64,000 bases of DNA from CAZRCG01 sp964598565 (GCA_964598565.1 CAZRCG010000004.1:1-64000), one strand, 5' to 3'; positions 24,469-31,970 are shown, counted from the stretch's first letter. The notes: generated by a model from the sequence alone, not told the origin. Numbers and translations are program-made.

Positions 24469-25308
24469 TTACTTTCTCCCTTCAGCTTGATCTGGATGGC
24501 CAGCCCAGGGATCGCCTGGAAGCTTATGAATGATATTCTCAAGAACCCTTGTGTACGCAACTGAAACATCGTATGAAGCGCCATTTACTAGAAGCGTCTC
24601 AGTGTCATCGAGAAAAGGCTTGTCTGATATTTTATTGAAAAGATTTTCCTCGAACTCAGCCCTTGAGATGCTCTTCCCTTCATTCTTCATATAGTGCTGA
24701 AAAGTAGAAATGAGACGCCTAATACTCAGGTTCGGAAACTCATCGAGTGCATAATAAAGATCGAGTAAGTCGCGGCCCTTTCTGCGCTGATAAAGCGCCC
24801 TGAGTTTTGTGGCGAGAATTTCTTCAATGTCGAAAGTTTGAATGCTCGCTGAGCCAGAAAACCAACGGCTTTTCATCTCGAAGGGGATTTCAACAGATTT
24901 AAGTAGGGCTTTATGCTCTCGAGTATTGGCTTCGACTTTGAGGCGCAGCTGAATCGGCGGCGTCGCTTCGGATAAGAAACGGAAAATCAAAGTGATCGAG
25001 GCTGACTTGAGATTCACACGTGGTTTTCCGAGCCATGGGGTCAGTTCTTCCTGAATGGCTGCAATCAGAGGCTTCCCAGGACCTGCTTTGATTCGTACAA
25101 GATCAATGTCTTCTGAGTAGCGAAGATGCTTCTTAAAAAATAATTTGTTTAGAGCTGTCCCACCTCGAAGGGCGACATCTTGCTGAATCACCTTATTCGA
25201 GAATAGTTGCACGAGTGCTCGCGAAAGAACGAGATCTTGTTCGATCTGGCTTTCAAGTTGCCAAGGAGCATTTGTGCGCCATTCGAGTAGGTAAGGTCGT
25301 TGAATCAT
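24469..25308 (-). CDS. abiEii: AbiEii-type nucleotidyltransferase toxin
   Basis: 279 aa with the DNA-polymerase-beta-like signature of AbiEii/AbiGii toxins: LRGGTALNKLFF, then YSEDIDLV (the metal-binding Asp pair), and the downstream ATKLRALYQRRKGRDLLDLY. AbiEii stops growth by modifying tRNA or nucleotides and acts in abortive infection. It is preceded by its antitoxin with an ATGA-type four-base overlap. A second, truncated relative lies at 28712-29140. Confidence 0.92.
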   Translation of the reverse strand: MIQRPYLLEWRTNAPWQLESQIEQDLVLSRALVQLFSNKVIQQDVALRGGTALNKLFFKKHLRYSEDIDLVRIKAGPGKPLIAAIQEELTPWLGKPRVNLKSASITLIFRFLSEATPPIQLRLKVEANTREHKALLKSVEIPFEMKSRWFSGSASIQTFDIEEILATKLRALYQRRKGRDLLDLYYALDEFPNLSIRRLISTFQHYMKNEGKSISRAEFEENLFNKISDKPFLDDTETLLVNGASYDVSVAYTRVLENIIHKLPGDPWAGHPDQAEGRK

Positions 25309-26090
25309 GTCTCGATCTCCAATTCGTCATTCTCAATAATGAGCCAGTCCGAATTTCTAGAGCCCGCAAGACTTTTCTTATATAGCGCGAGAGGCACCAT
25401 CACGCCCTTTTCCTTCTTAAACCATTTCAAAAGCGGTTGTGATAAATTGCCTAATTTCAAATAATCCAAGATGTAGCCAAGCCTTTGAACGCTCGAAAGA
25501 CTTGGCCATCTCTTCGCAACATTCACAAGCTCATTCGGGCTCATTACTTCGGCCAGCTCAAATAAAACGGTGCCGACGAGGTCTAGGCCTCCAATTTTCG
25601 AAGAGTAGAAAACCAAATCCAAAGCGGTGAGTTCGGGGCTAGAAGTGACAAGTGGCCCGGTTGGTCCCTTAAGATTTTTTGTGAACTGCAGCAGAAGGTC
25701 TTGTTTTGTAAAAAAGCGAATTCGAGAGTTTTTAATCAGAAGCTTTCGTATGGGCTTGCTTGTAATAATGTGAAATTCTTGCGGCTGATGATGTGCCGCT
25801 CCATGAAACGCTCCGGCGGATAGCAGGCCGATATAGTAAGGTTGCTTTAAGAATTGCATGAGATCGTGGACAAACCAAGTGGGGGGAGGAATTGTTCCCA
25901 GGTATTCGGTAGGAATGATAATGAAAAAACCGCTCCTTGGAGAGGCGAGCCGTCCATTTTTCTTGAGGCGACGTGCCGCAAGGTCAAAGGCTTTACTTGT
26001 AGCTTTCCAGCTCTTTAGGGCCTCATCTTTCGAAAACGTATAACGCCCGATAGATTGAAGGTGATCGACAAATTCACTTAAAGAATCCAC
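25305..26090 (-). CDS. abiEi: AbiEi-type antitoxin/transcriptional regulator
   Basis: 261 aa. The N-terminal winged HTH (YTFSKDEALKSW..., RRLKKNGRLASPRSGFFII) is followed by the conserved AbiEi body (YYIGLLSAGAFHGAAHHQPQ, then FHIITSKPIR). AbiEi binds its own promoter and neutralises AbiEii. It is the first gene of abiEi-abiEii-recombinase. The AT-rich 26091-26160 is the probable promoter; I did not find a clear inverted repeat in it. Confidence 0.92.
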   Translation of the reverse strand: MDSLSEFVDHLQSIGRYTFSKDEALKSWKATSKAFDLAARRLKKNGRLASPRSGFFIIIPTEYLGTIPPPTWFVHDLMQFLKQPYYIGLLSAGAFHGAAHHQPQEFHIITSKPIRKLLIKNSRIRFFTKQDLLLQFTKNLKGPTGPLVTSSPELTALDLVFYSSKIGGLDLVGTVLFELAEVMSPNELVNVAKRWPSLSSVQRLGYILDYLKLGNLSQPLLKWFKKEKGVMVPLALYKKSLAGSRNSDWLIIENDELEIET

Positions 26091-26194
26091 TATTTAATTA
26101 TTATCAAAAAGCATCGATTTGTGAAGTAATTTGATATAAGTTAAATAATGTCGTTTTGAGCTATTTTCTGTGATCTTTCAAATAGGCCGGCCTG

Positions 26195-26218
26195 GTTCAA
26201 ATCTAACCCCCGCAACCA
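26195..26218 (+). other. att site 4: last 24 bp of a tRNA-Met gene
   Basis: GTTCAAATCTAACCCCCGCAACCA matches site 1 from the T loop to the CCA end. The T-stem 5' strand and everything upstream are missing, so the shared core here is shorter. A terminator and an integrase tail with arm-type repeats follow, as at the other sites. Confidence 0.75.
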
Positions 26219-26221
26219 ATT

Positions 26222-26254
26222 AAAACCCGCCCTAGAGGCGGTTTTGTTGTTTTT
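26222..26254 (+). terminator. Terminator behind att site 4
   Basis: AAAACCCGCC-CTAGA-GGCGGTTTT hairpin followed by GTTGTTTTT. Confidence 0.7.
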
Positions 26255-26264
26255 GGGGAATTGA

Positions 26265-26449
26265 AATGTGCCACTTTTGTGCCACCACAAAACGAATTCC
26301 AACGAAATCGAATCCGAAATTGGCTTGAGTGAACAAAAAAATTAAGACGACTTGATCAGACGCAGCTGGGGTTGAGAAGGTTTATTAGTCGGCTCGGAAG
26401 GTCGTACCACAAAGGTTCTTGCGGCAAACCTAATTCGCTCGGCTAACAA
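26265..26449 (+). repeat. 185-bp integrase-end repeat, copy A, with arm-type sites
   Basis: Recurs at 31786-31970 with the same length and few substitutions. It contains TGTGCCAC (26267-26274), TTT, TGTGCCAC (26278-26285) and the 3' end of an integrase gene. The two copies show that two elements of the same type were placed in this array. Confidence 0.8.
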
Positions 26450-26491
26450 GTGAGCGTAGTGCATTGTTGTTTTGATATCTTGATGGCCCCT
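26342..26491 (-). pseudogene. C-terminal tail of a tyrosine integrase (element 4)
   Basis: About 50 codons ending at TAA (26342): RGHQDIKTTMHYAHLLAERI, then the Tyr-containing helix end and a Pro/Lys-rich tail (PSEPTNKPSQPQLRLIKSS). It is closely related to the C-termini of the element 1 and element 2 integrases. Upstream of GHQDIKTT the homology stops, so the R-H-R residues are gone. The open frame extends to 26542 in unrelated sequence. Confidence 0.85.
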
Positions 26492-26691
26492 CAACGATAG
26501 ACGTAGCCGTATCGCATCGTAAACGCACCAATAGCGCTTCATTCTATTCGATTTCCCCTCTAGTTTGCGAAGGGAAAATCAAATGTTCAAGAAGCTTTCA
26601 AAAACTATTGTGCGTTCGAGGATTAATTTTGTGCTCACTGCTCGTCGGATTTCGGTGGGTGTGGAGGTTTGTGCCATGCGCTCTATTTCTA

Positions 26692-26985
26692 TTATTTCGA
26701 TCTTGGCCCTGCTGCTACTATACCTTTTTTTAAATCAGTTTTGAACGCGACAACCCAGGACGTTCCTGATGAACTATTGTATTTTTTCATCCACCTGGTT
26801 GGCTTGTAAGTAACTGAAACAGATGAGATCAAATCATGAACCTGGGCATCGGCAGTGGGTCTATCTGTAGTTTCATAGGCCTCGAAGTCTTGAACTTGAT
26901 AACCGCTCTCAGAGATAACTCTTAAAAAGTCTTCCTTCTCGCTCCCGCATTTCAAGTGGATGGATGAATTATCACGATGTTTCAT
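26692..26985 (-). CDS. Unrecognised third gene of a Phd-type operon
   Basis: About 97 aa from the ATG at 26985; a reading from 27012 would overlap the upstream gene by 23 bases. It is soluble, with no recognised motif (SEKEDFLRVISESGYQVQDF, then VSVTYKPTRWMKKY). It directly follows the 226-aa gene and is probably on the same transcript as the Phd-like antitoxin gene. A toxin, antitoxin accessory or unrelated cargo role cannot be told apart from sequence. Confidence 0.55.
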   Translation of the reverse strand: MKHRDNSSIHLKCGSEKEDFLRVISESGYQVQDFEAYETTDRPTADAQVHDLISSVSVTYKPTRWMKKYNSSSGTSWVVAFKTDLKKGIVAAGPRSK

Positions 26986-26989
26986 AATT

Positions 26990-27670
26990 TCATTGCACAG
27001 CCCACGGTTCAAGGTCCTTGCGTTGTCCGTCGGCGGTTTCAGGTCTAAACATGAGCCAGGCCATTTTCATAAGAAAAAGGTAATAGCCCTCTTTGCTTAG
27101 GGAAACTTTTCTCGTGACTGACCCCTTCGCGAGATGATCGTGCAGATCGTCCAGGTTTATGGAATAAAAGTGGCCCAGATCGGCAATGAGTGCGCCGGAT
27201 TCTTCTGCAATCGGAGGCATCCAAAAATACTCTGTGTAGTGATTGCGTTCCAAATTTTGTTTTGCGTCCTTCCTCCTGGGGCCATCATAATCTTCTAAGA
27301 GGGTCGCTTCATCGACAACTGGGCAAAGGCGAATAAAAGCCTGATGACTGCTATCGTCTCTTGCTTCGCAGTCACATTCACTGGAGAGGATCATGGCCAT
27401 CCCTTTGCCTGAAGCGTGCCCAGAGAGATTGCCGCTTTCGTCGTTTTGAATCCAAGACGATGGAATATCGTAGAGGATATCGCCTTGAAGTAGGCCCGCT
27501 TTGGGCGGCATGCGATAGAATTCATTCGCTCGTTCAAGGAGTGGGCGAGAATCGCCTTTGATGTCCCCGATCTGTTTCCCTCGGAAATGGCGAAAAATAT
27601 TTTTGAATACCTGATAGTCGTCAGGAATAACGACTCGCTTACTCTGTAAGATTTCTTTTAGGTCTGGCAC
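26990..27670 (-). CDS. Unrecognised 226-aa partner of a Phd-like antitoxin
   Basis: Soluble protein with conserved-looking features: LLQGDILYDIPSSWIQND, GMAMILSSECDCEARDD (two Cys) and NHYTEYFWMPPIAEESGALI. I do not recognise a family. Its start overlaps the Phd-like gene by 32 bases, a coupling typical of toxin-antitoxin operons, so it is the best candidate for the toxin or effector. No catalytic motif is identified. Confidence 0.65.
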   Translation of the reverse strand: MPDLKEILQSKRVVIPDDYQVFKNIFRHFRGKQIGDIKGDSRPLLERANEFYRMPPKAGLLQGDILYDIPSSWIQNDESGNLSGHASGKGMAMILSSECDCEARDDSSHQAFIRLCPVVDEATLLEDYDGPRRKDAKQNLERNHYTEYFWMPPIAEESGALIADLGHFYSINLDDLHDHLAKGSVTRKVSLSKEGYYLFLMKMAWLMFRPETADGQRKDLEPWAVQ

Positions 27671-28160
27671 TCACTTTCTCCACTTTCTCCACCGGTTGCG
27701 ATCTAACTTTTCGAAGGCCTTCTTTCATTGCCTTGGGTGCAGATACAGATTCACCAAAAACTCCCATGCTAACGCTCATCAGAGTGTCCATAAAGTCAGT
27801 AAAGGGTGATGCCTCTGGACTTTCCGAAACAATCTTTTGGATCGTTCCCGAGATCTCGACTCTTAGTTGGTCGACTTTCAGTTCAAAACCTTTTGGAATC
27901 TCAATTCTCGGAAGGATCTGACTAATGACGCACAGCTCTTTAAACACTTCTCGAAACCTATTTTCGAAATGGCGGTATTGCTCGTAATCGACCAGGATGG
28001 CTTTTTTTACTCCGTTGACGACCACGATTTGGGGACCGGACGATTGGAGGCTCTCAAGATACTTGGCACTTATCTTCTGAAGGTCTTTCGTGCCGATTGT
28101 CTTACTTTCGAGGCTCAGAACGGGAAGCTTTTCTTCGGTTTGATTGTTGGCAATTTCCAT
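27639..28160 (-). CDS. Phd/YefM-like antitoxin with long C-terminal extension
   Basis: About 173 aa from the ATG at 28160, chosen because GGAG lies six bases upstream (the ATG at 28172 is an alternative). The N-terminal 55 residues match Phd/YefM: SKTIGTKDLQKISAKYLESL, then IVVVNGVKKAILVDYEQYRH. The remaining 110 residues are unusually long for an antitoxin and include a helical FTDFMDTLMSVSMGV segment. The first gene of a three-gene unit; a perfect inverted repeat lies just upstream at 28186-28205. It probably represses its own promoter. Confidence 0.75.
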   Translation of the reverse strand: MEIANNQTEEKLPVLSLESKTIGTKDLQKISAKYLESLQSSGPQIVVVNGVKKAILVDYEQYRHFENRFREVFKELCVISQILPRIEIPKGFELKVDQLRVEISGTIQKIVSESPEASPFTDFMDTLMSVSMGVFGESVSAPKAMKEGLRKVRSQPVEKVEKVSARPKRNLTE

Positions 28161-28185
28161 AGGAATCTCCATTAGTTACTATATA

Positions 28186-28205
28186 TTATGTATTATCTTA
28201 CATAA
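28186..28205. promoter_or_regulatory. Candidate operator of the Phd-like operon
   Basis: TTATGTA-TTATCT-TACATAA, a perfect 7-bp inverted repeat in AT-rich DNA about 26 bases upstream of the antitoxin start. The place and form fit an autoregulatory antitoxin operator. Confidence 0.6.
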
Positions 28206-28334
28206 ATAGTACATCGAATTTCGATTTTTGGGAAGAGCCACGACTGTCAGATATGTCGCGGATATTTGTGGGGCAACCCAGTCGAAGCCCACAGATATTG
28301 TGAAAATCGCTTAGCCATTCTAGACTCGACGTGG

Positions 28335-28704
28335 GTGTCGCAGGAGTTAGAAATTGAAGAGATTGAACGCAAGCTGAAGTTACTTGAAGATGAAAAACGA
28401 CAGCTTCGAGATCAACTTGAAAAATTGCAAACGAATCGGCAATCAAATGAAGGCGGGAGCGAACAGAAAGCCCCCGTTTCCCTGGGCCGTCCGACTTCGT
28501 TGAAAACGCCAACGATAGCGTCAGAAAAAGTCGAACTCTTTCTCAAGCTCTTTCGAGGCCGTGGCGATATCTATGCAAGGCGTTGGGAAAATTCAAAAAC
28601 AAATAAACAAGGTTACTCTCCAGTCTGCGAAAATGAATGGGTAAAGCCCATTTGTCAGAAGCCAAAAATTAAATGTGCGGACTGTTCACATCAAAAATTT
28701 CGCC
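28335..28704 (+). pseudogene. N-terminal remnant of a TOTE conflict-system primase protein
   Basis: A coiled coil (EIERKLKLLEDEKRQLRDQL) leads to KVELFLKLFRGRGDIYARRW, then NEWVKPICQKPKIKCADCSH. This is the conserved N-terminal region of TOTE archaeo-eukaryotic-primase/helicase/nuclease proteins. No catalytic domain remains: after CSHQKF (about 28704) the frame leaves the family and, in another frame, an AbiEii fragment begins. The start is uncertain (GTG at 28335). It marks a former TOTE defence gene. Confidence 0.75.
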
Positions 28705-28711
28705 AGCTGTG

Positions 28712-29140
28712 TTGTTGTGGGGGAAGGTCAAAATACTCGAAAAGGAATTTAAAGTGAATAGCGGGTGGTATTCTCGAAGTGTAGCAGTTCGCACATATGA
28801 GTTAGAGGAACTTCTTGGCACAAAACTTCGCGCTCTCTTTCAACGAAGAAAGGGTCGAGATCTGCTCGATCTTGATTATTGCTTGAATGAATTCCCGAAT
28901 CTGAATGTCGGCAAAATCATTGCAACCTTCACAGAATATTTGAGTCGGCAGGGTCTTCGGGTTTTAAGGGCTGAGTTTGAAGAAAATCTTTTCAATAAAA
29001 TGAAGAACGAGACCTTTTTGAATGATACTCGATCGCTTTTCGCGGCTAGATATAGTTTCGACGTGGAGAAGGGGTATCAGAATGTTTCTCAGAAACTATT
29101 GTCTCAACTGCATGGATCCCCGTGGAAAGGACAAGAGTAA
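28712..29140 (+). pseudogene. C-terminal half of a second AbiEii-type toxin
   Basis: About 140 codons: SRSVAVRTYELEELLGTKLR, LFQRRKGRDLLDLDY, RAEFEENLFNKM, then a Trp-containing end (LHGSPWKGQE). It aligns throughout with the last 140 residues of the intact AbiEii at 24469-25308 (IEEILATKLRALYQRRKGRD; RAEFEENLFNK; LPGDPWAG). The nucleotidyltransferase motifs (GG..., D.D) are absent, so it is inactive. It is fused behind the TOTE fragment, and no antitoxin gene is near. Confidence 0.88.
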
Positions 29141-29179
29141 TTTACGATGCGAGTGAACTAAAAAAATGTCTTTGTTCGC

Positions 29180-29443
29180 CTAACGTGCCCGGAAAAGGGA
29201 AAATCTCTGCCACCAACGTTGAGGTGGTTTTGTTGGTTGGGCGTGAAGGCGTCGAGTCGTTTCATCATGAACCTGCTGTTCGAAGTCCCGCCACTCTAAA
29301 AATCCTGGAGAGCGTCGATACCATTTCACAATTTCTAGATGGATTCTCGAATCACTATATCCACGTTCGCGCGCTTCCAGGATTTTATCTTGACTGGGAA
29401 ACCGTCCAACTAAATATGTGCTTTCTAAAAATTTTGAGGCCAC
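29180..29443 (-). CDS. Small hypothetical protein
   Basis: 87 aa from a GTG at 29443 that has GGAGG ten bases upstream. It is charged, Arg/Trp-rich, ending RWWQRFSLFRAR, with no signal peptide. It lies 51 bases downstream of the secreted 180-aa gene on the same strand. A plus-strand frame across the region is less convincing. The call rests on the ribosome site and gene order only. Confidence 0.4.
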   Translation of the reverse strand: MASKFLESTYLVGRFPSQDKILEARERGYSDSRIHLEIVKWYRRSPGFLEWRDFEQQVHDETTRRLHAQPTKPPQRWWQRFSLFRAR

Positions 29444-29494
29444 AAGAGGATCGCCTCCAACTGCAAGGTATTTCGCAAGGTACTCCCAATAGCT

Positions 29495-30037
29495 TTAATA
29501 GTAAAAAGCCTCTGCCTCGGGTGATGGAATTTCACGTTTTACGTTAAAGTAAATTTGATCGTACTCTTGACCCATCCACGAGGGGCCATGCATGACTTCG
29601 TTGTATTGGTTTCTCGAGCCCTGAAAAGGAAAAGCTCTGCCCATCGTCAAAACATGAGCCGCTTCTTCGAGGAAAAAATGAGCAGCTTTCCAGTCTCTTG
29701 CGTCTTCAAGCGACGCTCTAAAATATCTTGAGGCGGGATACGCCCTGTTCTTGGACGGATCCCTGTTTGTCACTTCGAAAGTAATATCGTCTCTGATTGA
29801 AAGTTTTCTGAGTACACCGAGTTGAACTGAGTTGAGCGGAAAATCCGCAAAGATATTCGATACCGGAGTTGATCCGATGAGATGAGGGATCACAAAATGA
29901 TTTCGTTCTAGGCGATCCAGGGATGAAAGAAATGCGCGGCAATTCGAAGGGGATGCATGAGCGCCTGAAGTCAATATGATGATCATACTAGGGATGATTA
30001 TCGAATTTGAAAGAGCTATGGCGAACTTAGGGCGCAC
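29495..30037 (-). CDS. Secreted protein of unknown function, coupled to a metalloprotease-like gene
   Basis: 180 aa with a signal-like N-terminus (ALSNSIIIPSMIIILTSGAHA) and a mature part with one Cys (SNCRAFLSSLDRL) and the helix WKAAHFFLEEAAHVLTMG. I do not recognise the family. Its start overlaps the end of the 464-aa HExxH gene by 11 bases, so the two are made together; it may be a substrate, inhibitor or partner of that protein. Confidence 0.65.
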   Translation of the reverse strand: MRPKFAIALSNSIIIPSMIIILTSGAHASPSNCRAFLSSLDRLERNHFVIPHLIGSTPVSNIFADFPLNSVQLGVLRKLSIRDDITFEVTNRDPSKNRAYPASRYFRASLEDARDWKAAHFFLEEAAHVLTMGRAFPFQGSRNQYNEVMHGPSWMGQEYDQIYFNVKREIPSPEAEAFYY

Positions 30038-31421
30038 TTGGACGTCTCCGCAAGCGGATTTCCAATTTTTCTAAAAGTCTTTGATTATCAGCTAGGTTTA
30101 TCTGTCTTTGAAGGCTTTTAATTCTAGCTTCTAGGTTCGTCTGCTTCAAACGATCAGCCTCAAGTTGCTCCTTTGGTGCGCTCATCGCTTCTATGCTATG
30201 AAATGCGATATGTAAGCTCAGCGAACGGTACTGTTGCTCCAGCGAGTCCTTATTTCTCTCAAGGGCAGCAATTTGATTATCGTGGCCATTCGAAAGTAGA
30301 TCCTCCAATTCAGATTGAATCGTGTCAAAAAGTGCCAGGGCAAATCTTTGCTGCTGTGGCAAATCTCTGTCGGTCGACTGGATTTTCTTCCACAGTTCTC
30401 TCCGGATTGAAATATATCGAGCGTGTTCATCTCCTAGTGATAAGACTTCATCCGAGGGTGTCGCTGAAAAATCCCTTGATCGAATGAGTTCTGCAACTTC
30501 TGGACTAAATGCTTCATGAGGGGTTGCCCTTACCACTGCATCCGGCTGACCTGAAACAAGAACCGCAATCGAATCGGCCCATAGTTCATTGAGTGCGATG
30601 CTTTGCTTGCGAATATTCTGCACTTCTTTTCGAGCTTTTTGAACAGGTTCATCAAGAGAACCAATTTGATTGGCAATTCTCTCTCGCTCCGTCTTGAGTT
30701 CATTTCGCTCTTCCTCCGGCACAGGTCTCGGGGGCACGAAAGGCTTCCAGTTCTTACCTGGGCGAACGCTAAATGGTCGATCTGGATATTTTAGACCCTC
30801 CAAAATTTCCTCATCATTTTGAGTGCCAATCAGCTTTTCAATTTCTAATATCCGATTTTGCAGCTGGTCGATTTTAGATTTTGTTTCGTTCTCGAGCGCT
30901 TGATATCTGGCATACAGCTCCACGAGATTAACGGGACCAAAAATTGAAGATACAACACGAATGTTTTCAGCAAAGTACGCATGAGCGTATTCATGAAAGA
31001 AGTTGGGTGACGTGAGCTCTTCGCCTCGAGTGTGCTCAACGCCCGTTTCTGATGAGGAACGACGAAACTCAAGGGCATAGTTCAGGGTTTGACCTGGCAG
31101 TCCTTCGATTAAATGATCAGCCTCAATACCGTATCGATCGTGATTGCCAGCCTCCCAGATTTTGAGCTTCAGCCTTTCAGGTTTTTTGAGGCCTGGAGAA
31201 AGGACATCGTTCACACGAGCGATCATGGTGTTTATTCGATTCTCGGTCGTTGAACGAGTGATTAGTGAACCACCTGCACTTAAAAGTTGAATCTGTAGGC
31301 TGCAAGCGCTTCGGTCTGCGGCGAAATGAGGAAGGGGATAGGTGAGAAATGAGACGAAAAGTGCGAAGAGATAAGTGCGAGAACTACTCTGTAAGATTCG
31401 ACTTTTAAGTTGCTCTTTCAT
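30027..31421 (-). CDS. Secreted zinc-metalloprotease-like protein with coiled coils
   Basis: 464 aa with an N-terminal hydrophobic export signal (TYLFALFVSFLTYPLPHFAA). A zinc motif FFHEYAHAYF (His143, Glu144, His147) is followed about 130 residues later by NELWADSIAVL, where Glu279 could be the third ligand, as in gluzincins. Between and after these are long charged coiled-coil helices (residues 165-275 and 375-460). The insert between ligands is unusually large. It is the first gene of a probable operon with 30037 and 29443. Likely acts in the periplasm or outside the cell; the family is not recognised. Confidence 0.65.
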   Translation of the reverse strand: MKEQLKSRILQSSSRTYLFALFVSFLTYPLPHFAADRSACSLQIQLLSAGGSLITRSTTENRINTMIARVNDVLSPGLKKPERLKLKIWEAGNHDRYGIEADHLIEGLPGQTLNYALEFRRSSSETGVEHTRGEELTSPNFFHEYAHAYFAENIRVVSSIFGPVNLVELYARYQALENETKSKIDQLQNRILEIEKLIGTQNDEEILEGLKYPDRPFSVRPGKNWKPFVPPRPVPEEERNELKTERERIANQIGSLDEPVQKARKEVQNIRKQSIALNELWADSIAVLVSGQPDAVVRATPHEAFSPEVAELIRSRDFSATPSDEVLSLGDEHARYISIRRELWKKIQSTDRDLPQQQRFALALFDTIQSELEDLLSNGHDNQIAALERNKDSLEQQYRSLSLHIAFHSIEAMSAPKEQLEADRLKQTNLEARIKSLQRQINLADNQRLLEKLEIRLRRRPSAP

Positions 31422-31751
31422 CTTTTTGACATCCTTCGACCACGACCTTGTTTTTTATCCGGAGATGTTGACTCCAAAAACAATACACATCGATTGCCAT
31501 CGCGCCTGACAAAATATTCATATGTCCAATCAATCGAGATCAAAACATCGGGCACCTTTCGAGGCTCATATAAATAGAAATGGGTCACGCATCTACCTCG
31601 CTGTCTCCTTATTTAATTTGAAAGCAAGATATGAGCCAAATTGGCGGCAAAAAATATAACCAATGAATTCAACAGGGTAGTCGGCGTGGCTCAGAATTTC
31701 TTTTTAAAGCTATTGTGGCTTAGTGATTCACCTAAAATTTCACTGCAATGG

Positions 31752-31823
31752 TTTGATCAAACCAAGCCCATCCGACCGGCAGAAGAATGTGCCACTTTTG
31801 TGCCACCACCAAACGAATTCCAA
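31752..31823 (+). repeat. Copy of the element right end (repeat of 99-170)
   Basis: Matches 99-170 nearly base for base, including CCAAGCCCATCCGACCGGCA and the arm-type pair TGTGCCAC (31788-31795), TTT, TGTGCCAC (31799-31806). Directly after it, the sequence continues as an element left end (31786-31970), with no tRNA tail or terminator between. This is a right end and a left end joined at their common arm repeat. Confidence 0.75.
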
Positions 31824-31970
31824 CGAAATCGAATCCGAAAATGGCTTGAGTGAACAAAAAAACTAAGACGACTTGATCAGACGCAGCTGGGGTTGAGAAG
31901 GTTTGTTAGTCGGCTCGGAAGGTCGTACCACAAAGGTTCTTGCGGCAAACCTAATTCGCTCGGCTAACAA
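31786..31970 (-). repeat. 185-bp integrase-end repeat, copy B, with integrase tail
   Basis: The same length as 26265-26449 and nearly identical. It encodes the integrase tail AERIRFAARTFVVRPSEP.. ending in a TAG at 31863-31865. It stops at GCTAACAA, beyond which copy A continues with more integrase codons and this copy enters an unrelated palindromic region at 31971. Confidence 0.8.

Noticed and set aside
29122..29547. 141-aa plus-strand ORF after the AbiEii fragment
   Set aside because: It has no family resemblance and is antisense to a minus-strand frame with a better ribosome site and operon context.
458..31806. CRISPR array, because short repeats recur
   Set aside because: Repeats are 8-10 bp in pairs with 2-3 bp gaps, not 25-40 bp repeats with unique spacers, and there are no cas genes.
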